Part shown: piece by piece, positions 1 to 9,366 of the stretch
Layout of the letters: each line of letters begins with the position of its first letter
How positions within the stretch are numbered: the stretch's first letter is position 1
Source of the DNA: Candidatus Omnitrophota bacterium
Lineage (GTDB): Bacteria; Omnitrophota; Gorgyraeia; Duberdicusellales; 4484-171
Assembly (NCBI GenBank): GCA_023818995.1
Contig: JAMWDA010000057.1
Coordinates: 1-9,373 of the forward strand
Reading direction: 5' to 3'
DNA: 9,373 bases
The notes under the pieces: generated by a model
What the model was told of the DNA's origin: nothing
Databases searched by the model: none
The model's input: the letters and a program-made list of their open reading frames with translations, nothing else
Position numbers and translations under genes: made by a program

Positions 1-114
1 ACTTTTAATGCGAAGGATGTCAGGGAAGGAGAGGTTAAAATTAACGAGATGTGTTATAAGCTATTAGCTAACCCTATCATAGAAGATTATAAATTTGTAG
101 TTAAGGAGTTATGA
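1..114 (+). CDS. purS: PurS, C-terminal part (phosphoribosylformylglycinamidine synthase small subunit)
   Basis: Frame 1 is open from the left edge to TGA at 112-114, giving the last 37 residues of a protein whose start lies outside the window. The end reads [17 protein letters not shown], which matches the conserved C-terminal helix and strand of PurS (typically about 80-85 residues, with C/E-K-LLANPVIE-Y). PurS is the small bridging subunit that joins PurL and PurQ in the FGAM synthase complex, which converts FGAR to FGAM in step 4 of purine synthesis. The stop codon overlaps the purQ start (ATGA at 111-114), which supports translational coupling and the expected purS-purQ-purL order. The identification rests on the short C-terminal motif plus position. 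Confidence 0.88.
   Translation, partial: TFNAKDVREGEVKINEMCYKLLANPIIEDYKFVVKEL
103..108 (+). promoter_or_regulatory. Ribosome binding site of purQ, unusually close to the start
   Basis: AAGGAG lies inside the last codons of purS, only 2 nt before the ATG at 111. This spacing is shorter than the usual 5-9 nt. No other in-frame start nearby gives a normal PurQ N-terminus, so initiation probably depends partly on coupling with purS termination. Confidence 0.6.
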
Positions 115-809
115 GAGTTAATTTCGGTGTAGTTGTATTTCCTGGTTCTAATTGCGATCAAGATTGTTTTTATGTTATAAAAGATGTATTAAATCAACCG
201 GTAAAGTATATATGGCACGAGGAGAGAGATTTAGAAAATTTTGATTGTATAGTTTTACCAGGAGGATTTAGTTATGGAGATTATTTAAGGACAGGAGCGA
301 TAGCGAGATTTTCCCCTATAATGAGTAGTCTATTAGAATTTGCTAATAAAGGGAAATTAATTATTGGGATCTGTAATGGTTTCCAGATACTTTTAGAAGC
401 AGGGCTCTTGCCGGGAGCTATGTTACGTAATAGGAGTTTGCATTTTATCTGTAAATACGTTTATGTAAAAGTGGAGAATACCAATACTCCTTATACTTTA
501 CTATGTAAGAAAAGAATAGTTAAGATGCCAATCGCTCATAATGAAGGTAATTACTATATAGATGAGGTAGGATTAGCTGGACTAAAGAATAACGCTCAGA
601 TAGTGCTGCGTTATTGTAGCAAGAAAGGAGAGATAGTTGATGATTTTAATCCCAACGGAGCTATTAGTAATATTGCCGGGATAGTTAATAAGAACGGTAA
701 CGTTTTTGGTTTAATGCCCCATCCCGAAAGATGCTGTGAGCTTGAATTAGGTTCAAATGATGGGTTATTTATATTTCGTTCAATAATCAAGTGGTTAAAA
801 CAAAAGTAA
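111..809 (+). CDS. purQ: PurQ, phosphoribosylformylglycinamidine synthase glutaminase subunit
   Basis: The 232-residue protein is a class I (triad) glutamine amidotransferase, close to the usual PurQ length of about 225-230. It hydrolyses glutamine and passes ammonia to PurL for FGAM formation. The N-terminus has the family signature [11 protein letters not shown] (residues 8-18). [11 protein letters not shown] (50-60) forms the oxyanion region. The nucleophile is Cys88 in GICNGFQ, and His204/Glu206 in MPHPER complete the triad. VENTNTPYT (121-129) and AHNEGNY (142-148) are further PurQ-specific motifs. The ATG overlaps the purS stop, and the stop at 807-809 overlaps the purL ATG. No active-site residue is missing. 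Confidence 0.97.
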   Translation: MRVNFGVVVFPGSNCDQDCFYVIKDVLNQPVKYIWHEERDLENFDCIVLPGGFSYGDYLRTGAIARFSPIMSSLLEFANKGKLIIGICNGFQILLEAGLLPGAMLRNRSLHFICKYVYVKVENTNTPYTLLCKKRIVKMPIAHNEGNYYIDEVGLAGLKNNAQIVLRYCSKKGEIVDDFNPNGAISNIAGIVNKNGNVFGLMPHPERCCELELGSNDGLFIFRSIIKWLKQK

Positions 810-3004
810 TGAGCATAGCTACGGAAATATATCAAAGTTTGGGATTATCAAAAAAAGAGTATGAGAAAATAATCTCTCTCTTAGGTAGAGAACCAACGAT
901 TACAGAATTAACTATGTTTTCTGTGGAGTGGTCAGAACATTGCGGTTATTTGCGGTCGCGTAATTGGTTGAGACTTTTTCCTCGTCAAGGTAAATATCCC
1001 ATATTGGTAGGCGAGGATGCAGGAGGAGTTATCGTTGATGATTTAGCCATAGTTTTTAAAATGGAAAGCCATAATCATCCTTCGCAGGTAGAACCTAAAC
1101 AGGGAGCAGCAACAGGTGTTGGTGGGATTATAAGGGATATTTTTACTTGTGGTGCTCGGCCTATAGCATTGCTTGATTCTTTACGTTTCGGCAATTTATC
1201 TGAGCCTTACAATAGGTATCTATTGAATGGAGTAGTTGATGGTATCCAGTTTTACGGTAACTGTGTAGGGGTTCCTACGGTGGGAGGGGAGATATACTTT
1301 GAAGATAGTTATACGGGTAATTGCTTAGTTAATGTTATGTGTGTGGGTTTAGCTAAGAAGGATAGATTAGTTAGAGCGGTTGCTAAAGGAACGGGTAATT
1401 TAATTATGTATGTAGGAGCGAGTACAGGAAGAGATGGTATTGGTGGTTGTAGTATTTTAGCTTCTAAGGAATTTAAAGAAGGTGAAGAGAAAAGACCGAC
1501 TGTGCAGATAGGAGATCCCTTTATGGAGAAGTGTTTAATAGAAGCCACTTTAGAAGCATTATCTACAGATAGTATAGTAGGGATTAAAGATATGGGTGCA
1601 GCTGGCCTTACTTGTGCAACAAGCGAAATGGCCGCAAGTGGTAACTGTGGTGTAGAGATTGAACTTGATTATGTTCCCCGTAGAGAAAAAGATATGCAAC
1701 CGTGGGAAGTAATGATGTCCGAATCTCAGGAGAGGATGCTCGTATGTGTAAAGAGCGGTAAGGAGAATGATGTAGCAAAGATTTTTCATAAATGGGGATT
1801 AAATGCTATTGTGATAGGTAAAGTTACTGATGATGGAATAGTAAGGATTAAAGATAAGGGAGATGTTGTCGCTGAGATAAAAGCTAATTTTCTTACCCAA
1901 CCGCCTATCTACGATATGCCCTATAGTGAGCCGGCTTATTTTATGGAGTTAAAAAAGTTAGATATTAATACCTTAGCTGAACCTAAGGATTATAATGATA
2001 TTTTATGTAAATTATTGTCTTCTTTTAATATAGCTTCTAAAGAGTGGGTTTATCACCAATACGACCACATGGTGCAAACTAACACAGTTATCCTTCCCGG
2101 TTCAGATGCAGCAGTTTTAAGAATAAAAGGTAGTAAGAAGGCAATTGCTTTAACTACTAATTGTAATGGCCGATACTGTTATCTTAACCCTTACCTTGGT
2201 AGTCAAATAGCAGTAGCGGAATCAGCAAGAAACTTAGTGTGTTCAGGAGCAGAACCATTAGCTGTTACCGATTGCCTTAATTTTGGTAATCCTGAGAAAC
2301 CGGAAAGATTCTGGCAATTTAAGAATTGTGTGGAAGGTATAGCTACTGCCTGTAGATTTTTCGGTATACCTGTAGTTAGTGGTAATGTTTCTTTTTACAA
2401 CGAGAATCCTCAAGGGGCGATATATCCTACACCTACTATTGGTATGTTGGGAATTATTGAAGATTACACTAAAGCAGTAACTCAATATTTTAAAAATAAT
2501 TCAGACATAATTGTTCTATTAGGTGATTGTAAAGAGGAATTAGGAGGCAGTGAATATTTAAAAGAGATACACTCTATAATAAGAGGAGAGGTTCCTCAAC
2601 TTGATTTAGAGAAAGAAATAGCTTTACATAACACAGTTTTAGAGTGTATTCGTAAAGGATTGATCAGTTCTGCTCACGATTGTTCCGAAGGGGGATTAAT
2701 TGTTGCTATAGCTGAAAGTTGTATTTCTAATAATGAGAAACTAATAGGTGCGCGTATAGATAATTTGGATTACTCTATTAGATTAGATGCTCTATTTTTT
2801 GGAGAGACACAGTCACGAGTAATTATCTCTTGTAGAAAAGATAACTTAAGCATAATAGAAGCTATTGCGAACAAGAATAAAGTTAATTTTAGAGTAATAG
2901 GTGAGGTAGGTGGTAAAAGGTTAGTTATTACTAAAAATAATGAGAAGATAATAAATCTATCGTTAGAAAAACTTAGTAGATGTTGGAGGAGAAAATTTAT
3001 TTAG
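809..3004 (+). CDS. purL: PurL, phosphoribosylformylglycinamidine synthase large subunit
   Basis: From the ATG at 809 the protein has 731 residues, the size of the small bacterial PurL that works with separate PurS and PurQ. It catalyses ATP-dependent amidation of FGAR to FGAM in the cytoplasm. Visible landmarks, numbered from this ATG, are WSEHCGY with the catalytic His44, the phosphate-binding MESHNHPS (85-92), QGAATGVGGI just after it, PGSDAAV (430-436), LNFGNPEKP (490-498) and AHDCSEGG (622-629). Together these show both duplicated PurM-like halves. The segment after HCGY reads LRSR where many homologues have a Lys/Ser/His-rich stretch, and EPKQGAATG has Lys where Tyr is usual. The frame can be extended to a GTG at 791, but I chose the ATG because it forms TAATG with the purQ stop and the family needs no extra residues. 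Neither start has a clear ribosome site. Confidence 0.97.
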   Translation: MSIATEIYQSLGLSKKEYEKIISLLGREPTITELTMFSVEWSEHCGYLRSRNWLRLFPRQGKYPILVGEDAGGVIVDDLAIVFKMESHNHPSQVEPKQGAATGVGGIIRDIFTCGARPIALLDSLRFGNLSEPYNRYLLNGVVDGIQFYGNCVGVPTVGGEIYFEDSYTGNCLVNVMCVGLAKKDRLVRAVAKGTGNLIMYVGASTGRDGIGGCSILASKEFKEGEEKRPTVQIGDPFMEKCLIEATLEALSTDSIVGIKDMGAAGLTCATSEMAASGNCGVEIELDYVPRREKDMQPWEVMMSESQERMLVCVKSGKENDVAKIFHKWGLNAIVIGKVTDDGIVRIKDKGDVVAEIKANFLTQPPIYDMPYSEPAYFMELKKLDINTLAEPKDYNDILCKLLSSFNIASKEWVYHQYDHMVQTNTVILPGSDAAVLRIKGSKKAIALTTNCNGRYCYLNPYLGSQIAVAESARNLVCSGAEPLAVTDCLNFGNPEKPERFWQFKNCVEGIATACRFFGIPVVSGNVSFYNENPQGAIYPTPTIGMLGIIEDYTKAVTQYFKNNSDIIVLLGDCKEELGGSEYLKEIHSIIRGEVPQLDLEKEIALHNTVLECIRKGLISSAHDCSEGGLIVAIAESCISNNEKLIGARIDNLDYSIRLDALFFGETQSRVIISCRKDNLSIIEAIANKNKVNFRVIGEVGGKRLVITKNNEKIINLSLEKLSRCWRRKFI
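2985..2991 (+). promoter_or_regulatory. GGAGGAG within the end of purL, possible distant ribosome site for purF
   Basis: GGAGGAG is the only strong purine-rich anti-Shine-Dalgarno match near the purF start, but 24 nt separate it from the ATG at 3016. The intervening 11-nt gap is AT-only except for one G. It may be too far to act directly. Coupling to purL termination is the alternative. The purF start itself is fixed by the need for Cys2. Confidence 0.3.
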
Positions 3005-3015
3005 ATTAAATTTTT

Positions 3016-5986
<2,971 letters not shown>

Positions 5987-6016
5987 AATTTATAGGAATT
6001 TTTATAAAAGTTTTAG

Positions 6017-6023
6017 AAAGGAG
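6017..6023 (+). promoter_or_regulatory. Ribosome binding site of glnA
   Basis: AAAGGAG within GAAAGGAGAG sits 5 nt before the ATG at 6029, a strong site with good spacing. It is the best ribosome site inside the cluster and fits the high demand for glutamine synthetase. The 42-nt gap before glnA is AT-rich; I see no clear promoter or terminator in it. Confidence 0.8.
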
Positions 6024-6028
6024 AGATT

Positions 6029-7363
6029 ATGGATAATAAGGAGTTGAACAAAAAAGAAGTTTTAAAAATTTCTAAGGAGAAAGATGTTAAGTTTATTCGT
6101 TTATGGTTTGCAGATATTGCTGGGCAAATGAAAGGTTTCACTATTACTCGTGAAGAATTGGAAGGAGCTTTAGAAGAAGGTATGGGGTTTGATGGTTCAT
6201 CGATAAAAGGTTTTGCCAGAATAGATGAGTCTGATATGATAGCTTTACCTGACCCTACCACTTTTGCTATTTTACCTTATCGTCCTAAAGAGCAAGCTGT
6301 GGCAGGAATGTTATGTGACATTTTAAATCCTGATAGAACACCTTATCAGGGTGATTCCCGTTATGTTTTAAAGAAGATTATAGAGAAAGTTAAAGCTCAA
6401 GGTTACACTTTTTATGTTGGTCCTGAATTAGAATTTTTCATTTTTAAAGATGATAAATCTCCTCAAATAATAGATGAAGGTGGCTATTTTGATATTACTA
6501 CCTTAGATGCTGGTAATGAGGTAAGAAGAGAGGTTATCCTCACTTTGGAGCAAATGAATATTCACGTTGAGTATTCCCATCATGAAGTTGCTCCCTCTCA
6601 ACATGAGATAGATTTGCGTTATACCGATGCTTTAACTATGGCTGATATTGTGATGGTTTATAGAATGGTCCTAAAGGAGATATCTCAAAAGCATGGTTTG
6701 TATGCTACATTTATGCCCAAGCCTATATACGGTGTTAATGGTAGCGGTATGCATACCCATCAGTCATTATTTAGAGGTGAGAGAAATGCTTTTTTTGACC
6801 CTCAAGATAAATACCATCTTTCTCAGGAGGCAAAATATTATATGGCGGGTATATTGAGACATATTAAAGAGATAACTTTGGTTTGTAATCAGTGGGTTAA
6901 CTCTTATAAGAGATTAGTTCCTGGTTACGAAGCACCTGTGTATATATGTTGGGCAATGAGGAATAGAAGTGCTTTAATTAGGGTTCCGATGTATAAACCT
7001 GGTAAAGAGAAAGCTACACGGATAGAGCTTCGTTCACCCGACCCTGCTTGTAATCCTTACTTAGCTTTTTCCAGTATGCTTGCCGCAGGGATGAAAGGAT
7101 TGGAAGAAAAATATAAGTTAGCAGAACCATTAGAAAGGGATGTTTATAATTTATCTTATGAAGAGATGAGAGAATTCAATATAGACTTTTTACCCGGTAG
7201 CCTTATTGAAGCTATTGAAATTGCCGAGCAGAGCAAATTATTAAAAGAAACATTGGGAGAGCATATATTTAACAATCTTATTATGAGTAAGAAGATTGAG
7301 TGGGATGAGTATAGGAAGAGAGTTCACGAATACGAGATAGCCACATATTTACCTATCCTTTAA
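6029..7363 (+). CDS. glnA: Glutamine synthetase type I, alpha-like
   Basis: The 444-residue enzyme makes glutamine from glutamate, ammonia and ATP. The beta-grasp N-terminus has MGFDGSSIKGFARIDESDM (52-70), and the catalytic domain has GPELEFF (131-137), HHEVAPSQHEID (184-195), the ATP/ammonia-site NGSGMHTHQS (237-246), the flap VPGYEAP with Glu301, NRSALIRVP (312-320) and RIELRSPDPACNPYLAF (331-347). The length equals the Bacillus GSI-alpha enzyme and is shorter than the roughly 470-residue adenylylated beta form. Arg64 lies where the Bacillus enzyme has the feedback-inhibition arginine, so direct glutamine inhibition is likely. Tyr373 in DVYNLSYEE is near the beta-type adenylylation position, but the surrounding motif is not the classic NLYDLP. 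The preceding genes are glutamine users and the next gene is a GAF-ANTAR regulator. Confidence 0.97.
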   Translation: MDNKELNKKEVLKISKEKDVKFIRLWFADIAGQMKGFTITREELEGALEEGMGFDGSSIKGFARIDESDMIALPDPTTFAILPYRPKEQAVAGMLCDILNPDRTPYQGDSRYVLKKIIEKVKAQGYTFYVGPELEFFIFKDDKSPQIIDEGGYFDITTLDAGNEVRREVILTLEQMNIHVEYSHHEVAPSQHEIDLRYTDALTMADIVMVYRMVLKEISQKHGLYATFMPKPIYGVNGSGMHTHQSLFRGERNAFFDPQDKYHLSQEAKYYMAGILRHIKEITLVCNQWVNSYKRLVPGYEAPVYICWAMRNRSALIRVPMYKPGKEKATRIELRSPDPACNPYLAFSSMLAAGMKGLEEKYKLAEPLERDVYNLSYEEMREFNIDFLPGSLIEAIEIAEQSKLLKETLGEHIFNNLIMSKKIEWDEYRKRVHEYEIATYLPIL

Positions 7364-7494
7364 CTCCAAAAATGTTTTAATCCTGGTTCAACTTTGCATC
7401 TCTTTCTTAACTTAGAACAGTATAGGAAGTTTAACAGGCTTTATAAGTTTATTATTAGAAATTTAATGGATGATACGGGAAAATAAACTAACTT
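7364..7494 (+). other. Structured spacer between glnA and the GAF-ANTAR gene
   Basis: No gene is seen in these 131 nt. An imperfect inverted repeat joins 7382-7394 (CCTGGTTCAACTT) to 7427-7438 (AAGTTTAACAGG): 11 pairs with one bulged G and one C/T mismatch, loop 32 nt. The AACTT motif occurs again at 7409-7413, inside that loop, and can also pair with AAGTT at 7427-7431, so two structures are mutually exclusive. A second hairpin pairs TAAGTTT (7444-7450) with AAATTTA (7459-7465) using one G-U pair. No poly-T run follows either, so neither is a classical terminator. No hexaloop pair typical of known ANTAR targets is evident. No convincing promoter was found. Confidence 0.45.
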
Positions 7495-8199
7495 ATGCCC
7501 AAATCGGAATATAAGGATTACTTAAAAGCGTTAAGTGAAATAAGCAAAGCGATAACCAGTGAGCTTTATTTGGAAGATATACTTAAGTTGATAGTTACTC
7601 TAACTGCTAATGTTATGAAAGCTAAAATATGTTCACTTTGGCTTTTAGACGATAAAACTAAAGAGTTGAAAATTAAAGCTACTCAAGCTATAAGTAAAGA
7701 TTACCTTAGAGAACGGAGTATAAAGATAGGGGAGGGTATAGTAGGTTTGGTAGCGAAAGAAAAGAAGCCCATTAGTATATTAAATGTTTTAGATGATGAT
7801 AGATATAAAGAGAAAGAGTTAGCAAGGAAGGAAGGTTTAGTTTCTATGCTCAGTGTCCCGATGATGGTGAAAAAAAAATTAATAGGAGTTATCAATTGTT
7901 ATACTACTTCAGAGTACAAATTTACACAAGAAGAGATTGAGCTTCTTAGTGTAGTAGCCAATCAGGCAGCAGTAGCTATTGAAAATACTGAGTTATTGGT
8001 GAGAACAAGAGTTATTCAGGAGGAATTAGAAGCAAGAAAAAAGATAGAGAAAGCAAAGGGTATATTAATGAAAGAACAAAATATTAGCGAAGAGGAAGCT
8101 TATAATTTGATTAGGAAATCCAGTATGGATAGACGTATGCATATGAAATATATTGCCGAAGCAATAATTGTTTCCTACGAAGTGAGGAAGAATAAATAA
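7495..8199 (+). CDS. GAF-ANTAR domain protein, putative RNA-binding antiterminator
   Basis: The soluble 234-residue protein has a GAF sensor domain at about residues 15-165, with IGEGIVGLVAKEKKPI (78-93), VPMMVKKKLIGVINCY (121-136) and NQAAVAIENTEL (156-167). A charged helical linker (about 168-182) leads to an ANTAR domain at about 173-228, recognised by the core KIEKAKGILMKEQNISEEEAY (two blocks within 183-203) and the closing helix YIAEAII (219-225). ANTAR domains fold as three-helix bundles that bind paired hairpins in nascent mRNA and stop transcription termination. The GAF domain would supply a ligand or redox signal; there is no receiver domain and no membrane segment. An in-frame TAA at 7489-7491 fixes ATG 7495 as the first normal start. 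The ribosome site is weak (GGGA at 7477-7480). Adjacency to glnA suggests nitrogen-linked control, but the ligand and RNA targets are unknown. Confidence 0.9.
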   Translation: MPKSEYKDYLKALSEISKAITSELYLEDILKLIVTLTANVMKAKICSLWLLDDKTKELKIKATQAISKDYLRERSIKIGEGIVGLVAKEKKPISILNVLDDDRYKEKELARKEGLVSMLSVPMMVKKKLIGVINCYTTSEYKFTQEEIELLSVVANQAAVAIENTELLVRTRVIQEELEARKKIEKAKGILMKEQNISEEEAYNLIRKSSMDRRMHMKYIAEAIIVSYEVRKNK

Positions 8200-8208
8200 T
8201 TTAAATCC

Positions 8209-8228
8209 ATTCCACCCGACGCTGGAAT
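8209..8228 (+). repeat. Hairpin 1 downstream of the GAF-ANTAR gene
   Basis: ATTCCA (8209-8214) and TGGAAT (8223-8228) form a perfect 6-bp stem with the 8-nt loop CCCGACGC. It begins 10 nt after the GAF-ANTAR stop. No T-run follows, so it is not a standard terminator. The loop CCCG is complementary to CGGG at 8299-8302. Confidence 0.5.
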
Positions 8229-8229
8229 A

Positions 8230-8246
8230 TGTAGAATAACTCTACA
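8230..8246 (+). repeat. Hairpin 2, directly after hairpin 1
   Basis: TGTAGA (8230-8235) and TCTACA (8241-8246) form a perfect 6-bp stem with loop ATAAC. A single A (8229) separates it from hairpin 1, so the two stems could stack. A ribosome-site-like AAGGAG begins at its 3' edge. Confidence 0.5.
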
Positions 8247-8261
8247 AGGAGAGAGCTGGTT

Positions 8262-8306
8262 ATGCTCACTAAAAACTACTTTCCCTTATATAAGCTTACG
8301 GGATAA
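8262..8306 (+). CDS. Possible 14-residue leader peptide
   Basis: The ATG at 8262 opens a frame of 14 codons (MLTKNYFPLYKLTG) that ends at TAA 8304-8306. It is preceded by AAGGAGAG (8246-8253), the best ribosome site in this spacer, at normal distance. It ends 13 nt before the methyltransferase start, which has only a weak GGGA/GGATAAG upstream. This layout fits a leader peptide or coupling cistron. The peptide has no obvious run of one amino acid or known arrest motif, and so short an ORF could be chance. Confidence 0.3.
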   Translation: MLTKNYFPLYKLTG

Positions 8307-8319
8307 GATAGATTTAATT

Positions 8320-8979
8320 ATGAAAATAAGAATAAGAATTCAAGGATTCTTGACACTCCTTTCTATAGTTATAACTATACTATTGTCTAAGGTAATATTT
8401 CCTTATTGGAAGAGTGAACCAGCAGATGAATTTTCTGATGCTTTAGGAATCATTTTTATCCTGTTTGGATTCTTATTCCGTGTGTCAGCAAGAGGTTATA
8501 AAGAAGAAAAGTCCCAACAAGGTAAAATTTTGGTTAAAGACGGCCCTTATTATTTAATAAGGCATCCAATGTATTTTGGCACTTTACTTATCGGTATGGG
8601 GATTATCGCAGTTCTTTTTAAATTCTGGGTATTACCTGTATTTTTAATCATCTACGTTTTGATTTATTTCCCTCAGATAAACAGAGAAGAAAAAGTCCTC
8701 ATTAAAAAATTTGGTCAAGAGTATATTCATTACTGTAAAACAACGCCGAAGTATTTTCCTAAGGTTATCTTAAATTTTAAGCAATATTTTATCTTGAGAC
8801 TATCTTGGATAAAAAAAGAACTTCCTTCTCTAATCGCAGTAGTTGGCTTGATTATGGTAATAGAAATTTGGCAGGAGGTTAAGTTATTTGGTTATAAAGA
8901 TTTCCTTAAGGAAACTTTTGAACTACTCGCCATAATTTTATCTTTATTAATTTTGATAAATTCATTTCGGATTACCTAA
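8320..8979 (+). CDS. Membrane methyltransferase, ICMT/PEMT-like family
   Basis: The 219-residue protein has hydrophobic segments at about 8-28, 40-58, 86-118 (long enough for a re-entrant pair), 168-186 and 199-215, so it should be an inner-membrane protein. The middle carries the signature of isoprenylcysteine carboxyl methyltransferase-like and phospholipid methyltransferase-like enzymes: KDGPYYLIRHPMYFG (73-87), with RHPMY contacting S-adenosylmethionine in the family, then NREEKVLIKKFGQEYIHYC (121-139) and TPKYFP (142-147). The methylated substrate cannot be told from sequence; bacterial members act on lipids or small molecules, not usually prenylated proteins. The pair of hydrophobic segments after TPKYFP extends beyond the usual family core. 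ATG 8320 is the first standard start in a frame open back to 8200. Its link to the nitrogen genes upstream is unclear. Confidence 0.8.
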   Translation: MKIRIRIQGFLTLLSIVITILLSKVIFPYWKSEPADEFSDALGIIFILFGFLFRVSARGYKEEKSQQGKILVKDGPYYLIRHPMYFGTLLIGMGIIAVLFKFWVLPVFLIIYVLIYFPQINREEKVLIKKFGQEYIHYCKTTPKYFPKVILNFKQYFILRLSWIKKELPSLIAVVGLIMVIEIWQEVKLFGYKDFLKETFELLAIILSLLILINSFRIT

Positions 8980-9283
8980 GAGAAAAATGATTATTCTCAG
9001 AAGTAGATAAGTATGGCCGGGTTTATTATAGCAATCTCTTTTTACAATTTTTAGAATAGTAAAAGCAGACGATATTCAACTTTGTAAATTAGTTTATTTA
9101 AGAGAAGAATTTGAATTATTAAAAGAGAGCAAATAAATTCTTTAAAAACATCTTAACACCTCTCTTAGTTCTAAAGAACACACCCTAAAATTTCCTATAA
9201 CCAAAGATATATCTTATGCTAATGGTAAACTTACACCTCTAAATTTTACAATTTTAAAAATTTTAGTGTAATCGCAATATAAT
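8980..9283. other. Intergenic region without a convincing gene
   Basis: This AT-rich stretch lacks any long ORF. GAGAA (8980-8984) and TTCTC (8994-8998) form a weak hairpin right after the methyltransferase stop, with no T-run. On the + strand a 13-codon hydrophobic ORF starts at 9013, and a separate frame open from 9032 to TAA 9134-9136 ends in charged, protein-like sequence. On the - strand a 25-codon ORF runs 9291-9214 and stays open after its stop to 9142. None has a good ribosome site. GTTCT-AA-AGAAC (9168-9179) is a 12-nt dyad. These may be gene debris or chance. Confidence 0.4.
9231..9271. repeat. AT-rich imperfect inverted repeat
   Basis: TTACAC (9231-9236) pairs perfectly with GTGTAA (9266-9271). 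Inside, TAAA/TTTA and TTTT/AAAA add eight A-T pairs, separated by a 3-nt and a 1-nt bulge, around a 9-nt loop. It could be a weak hairpin, part of a transcription end for the upstream gene, or AT-rich coincidence. No clear T-run follows on either strand. Confidence 0.35.
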
Positions 9284-9320
9284 AATTTCATATTCTGGCA
9301 AAGTAGAAATTTCATATCCT
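9284..9320 (+). promoter_or_regulatory. 13-bp direct repeat upstream of the right-edge promoter
   Basis: AATTTCATATTCT (9284-9296) and AATTTCATATCCT (9308-9320) differ at one base and start 24 bp apart. Measured from the predicted transcription start near 9349, their centres lie near -59 and -35. The second copy occupies the place where a -35 element would be, and no TTGACA-like sequence is present there. This is the arrangement expected for an activator binding tandem sites. The binding protein is unknown. Confidence 0.5.
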
Positions 9321-9333
9321 AAAACCTAAGGGA

Positions 9334-9342
9334 TGCTATAAT
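9334..9342 (+). promoter_or_regulatory. Extended -10 promoter element
   Basis: TGCTATAAT is a perfect extended -10 (TGnTATAAT). A start near 9349-9350 would give a leader of about 15 nt containing the complete ribosome site. The matching -35 position is poor, which the extended -10 or an activator could offset. Confidence 0.65.
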
Positions 9343-9366
9343 ACCCCCCAGGAAGGAGGGTATTAT
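9338..9366 (+). repeat. 9-bp perfect inverted repeat over the -10, ribosome site and start codon
   Basis: ATAATACCC (9338-9346) and GGGTATTAT (9358-9366) are perfect reverse complements. Inside, after one C/A mismatch, CC (9348-9349) can pair with GG (9355-9356) around an AGGAA loop. The right arm contains part of AAGGAGG and the first two bases of the ATG. As DNA it would be an operator overlapping the -10; as RNA from an upstream promoter it would hide the ribosome site. Confidence 0.6.
9353..9359 (+). promoter_or_regulatory. Ribosome binding site of the right-edge gene
   Basis: AAGGAGG is a full anti-Shine-Dalgarno match, with 5 nt before the ATG at 9365. Together with the -10 it makes a real gene start likely. 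Confidence 0.75.

Noticed and set aside
791..811. Longer purL from GTG 791
   Set aside because: It adds six residues with no ribosome site and a 19-nt overlap with purQ; ATG 809 gives the usual TAATG junction.
611..2485. Minus-strand open frames opposite purQ and purL (611-835, 1309-1548, 1559-1789, 2258-2485)
   Set aside because: They lie wholly or mostly opposite well-conserved genes and show no domain motifs of their own.
5989..6008. TTTATA/TATAAA hairpin before glnA
   Set aside because: Six A-T pairs in very AT-rich DNA, no T-run terminator form and no known glutamine riboswitch core.
7394..7456. Promoters before the GAF-ANTAR gene (TTGCAT with TATAGG; TTAACA with TATTAT)
   Set aside because: Spacers are too long (21 nt) or too short (about 15 nt) and the -10 matches are poor.
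9278..9283. TATAAT at 9278-9283 as a promoter
   Set aside because: No -35 at usable spacing and no TG extension; the TGCTATAAT at 9334-9342 is better placed.
9142..9291. Minus-strand frame starting ATG at 9291 with one internal stop at 9214-9216
   Set aside because: The translation looks mildly protein-like, but there is no ribosome site and no recognised family, and one stop in 50 codons is compatible with chance.
9296..9313. TGGCA at 9296-9300 as a sigma-54 site
   Set aside because: The matching GC/TTGC element at the required spacing is absent.
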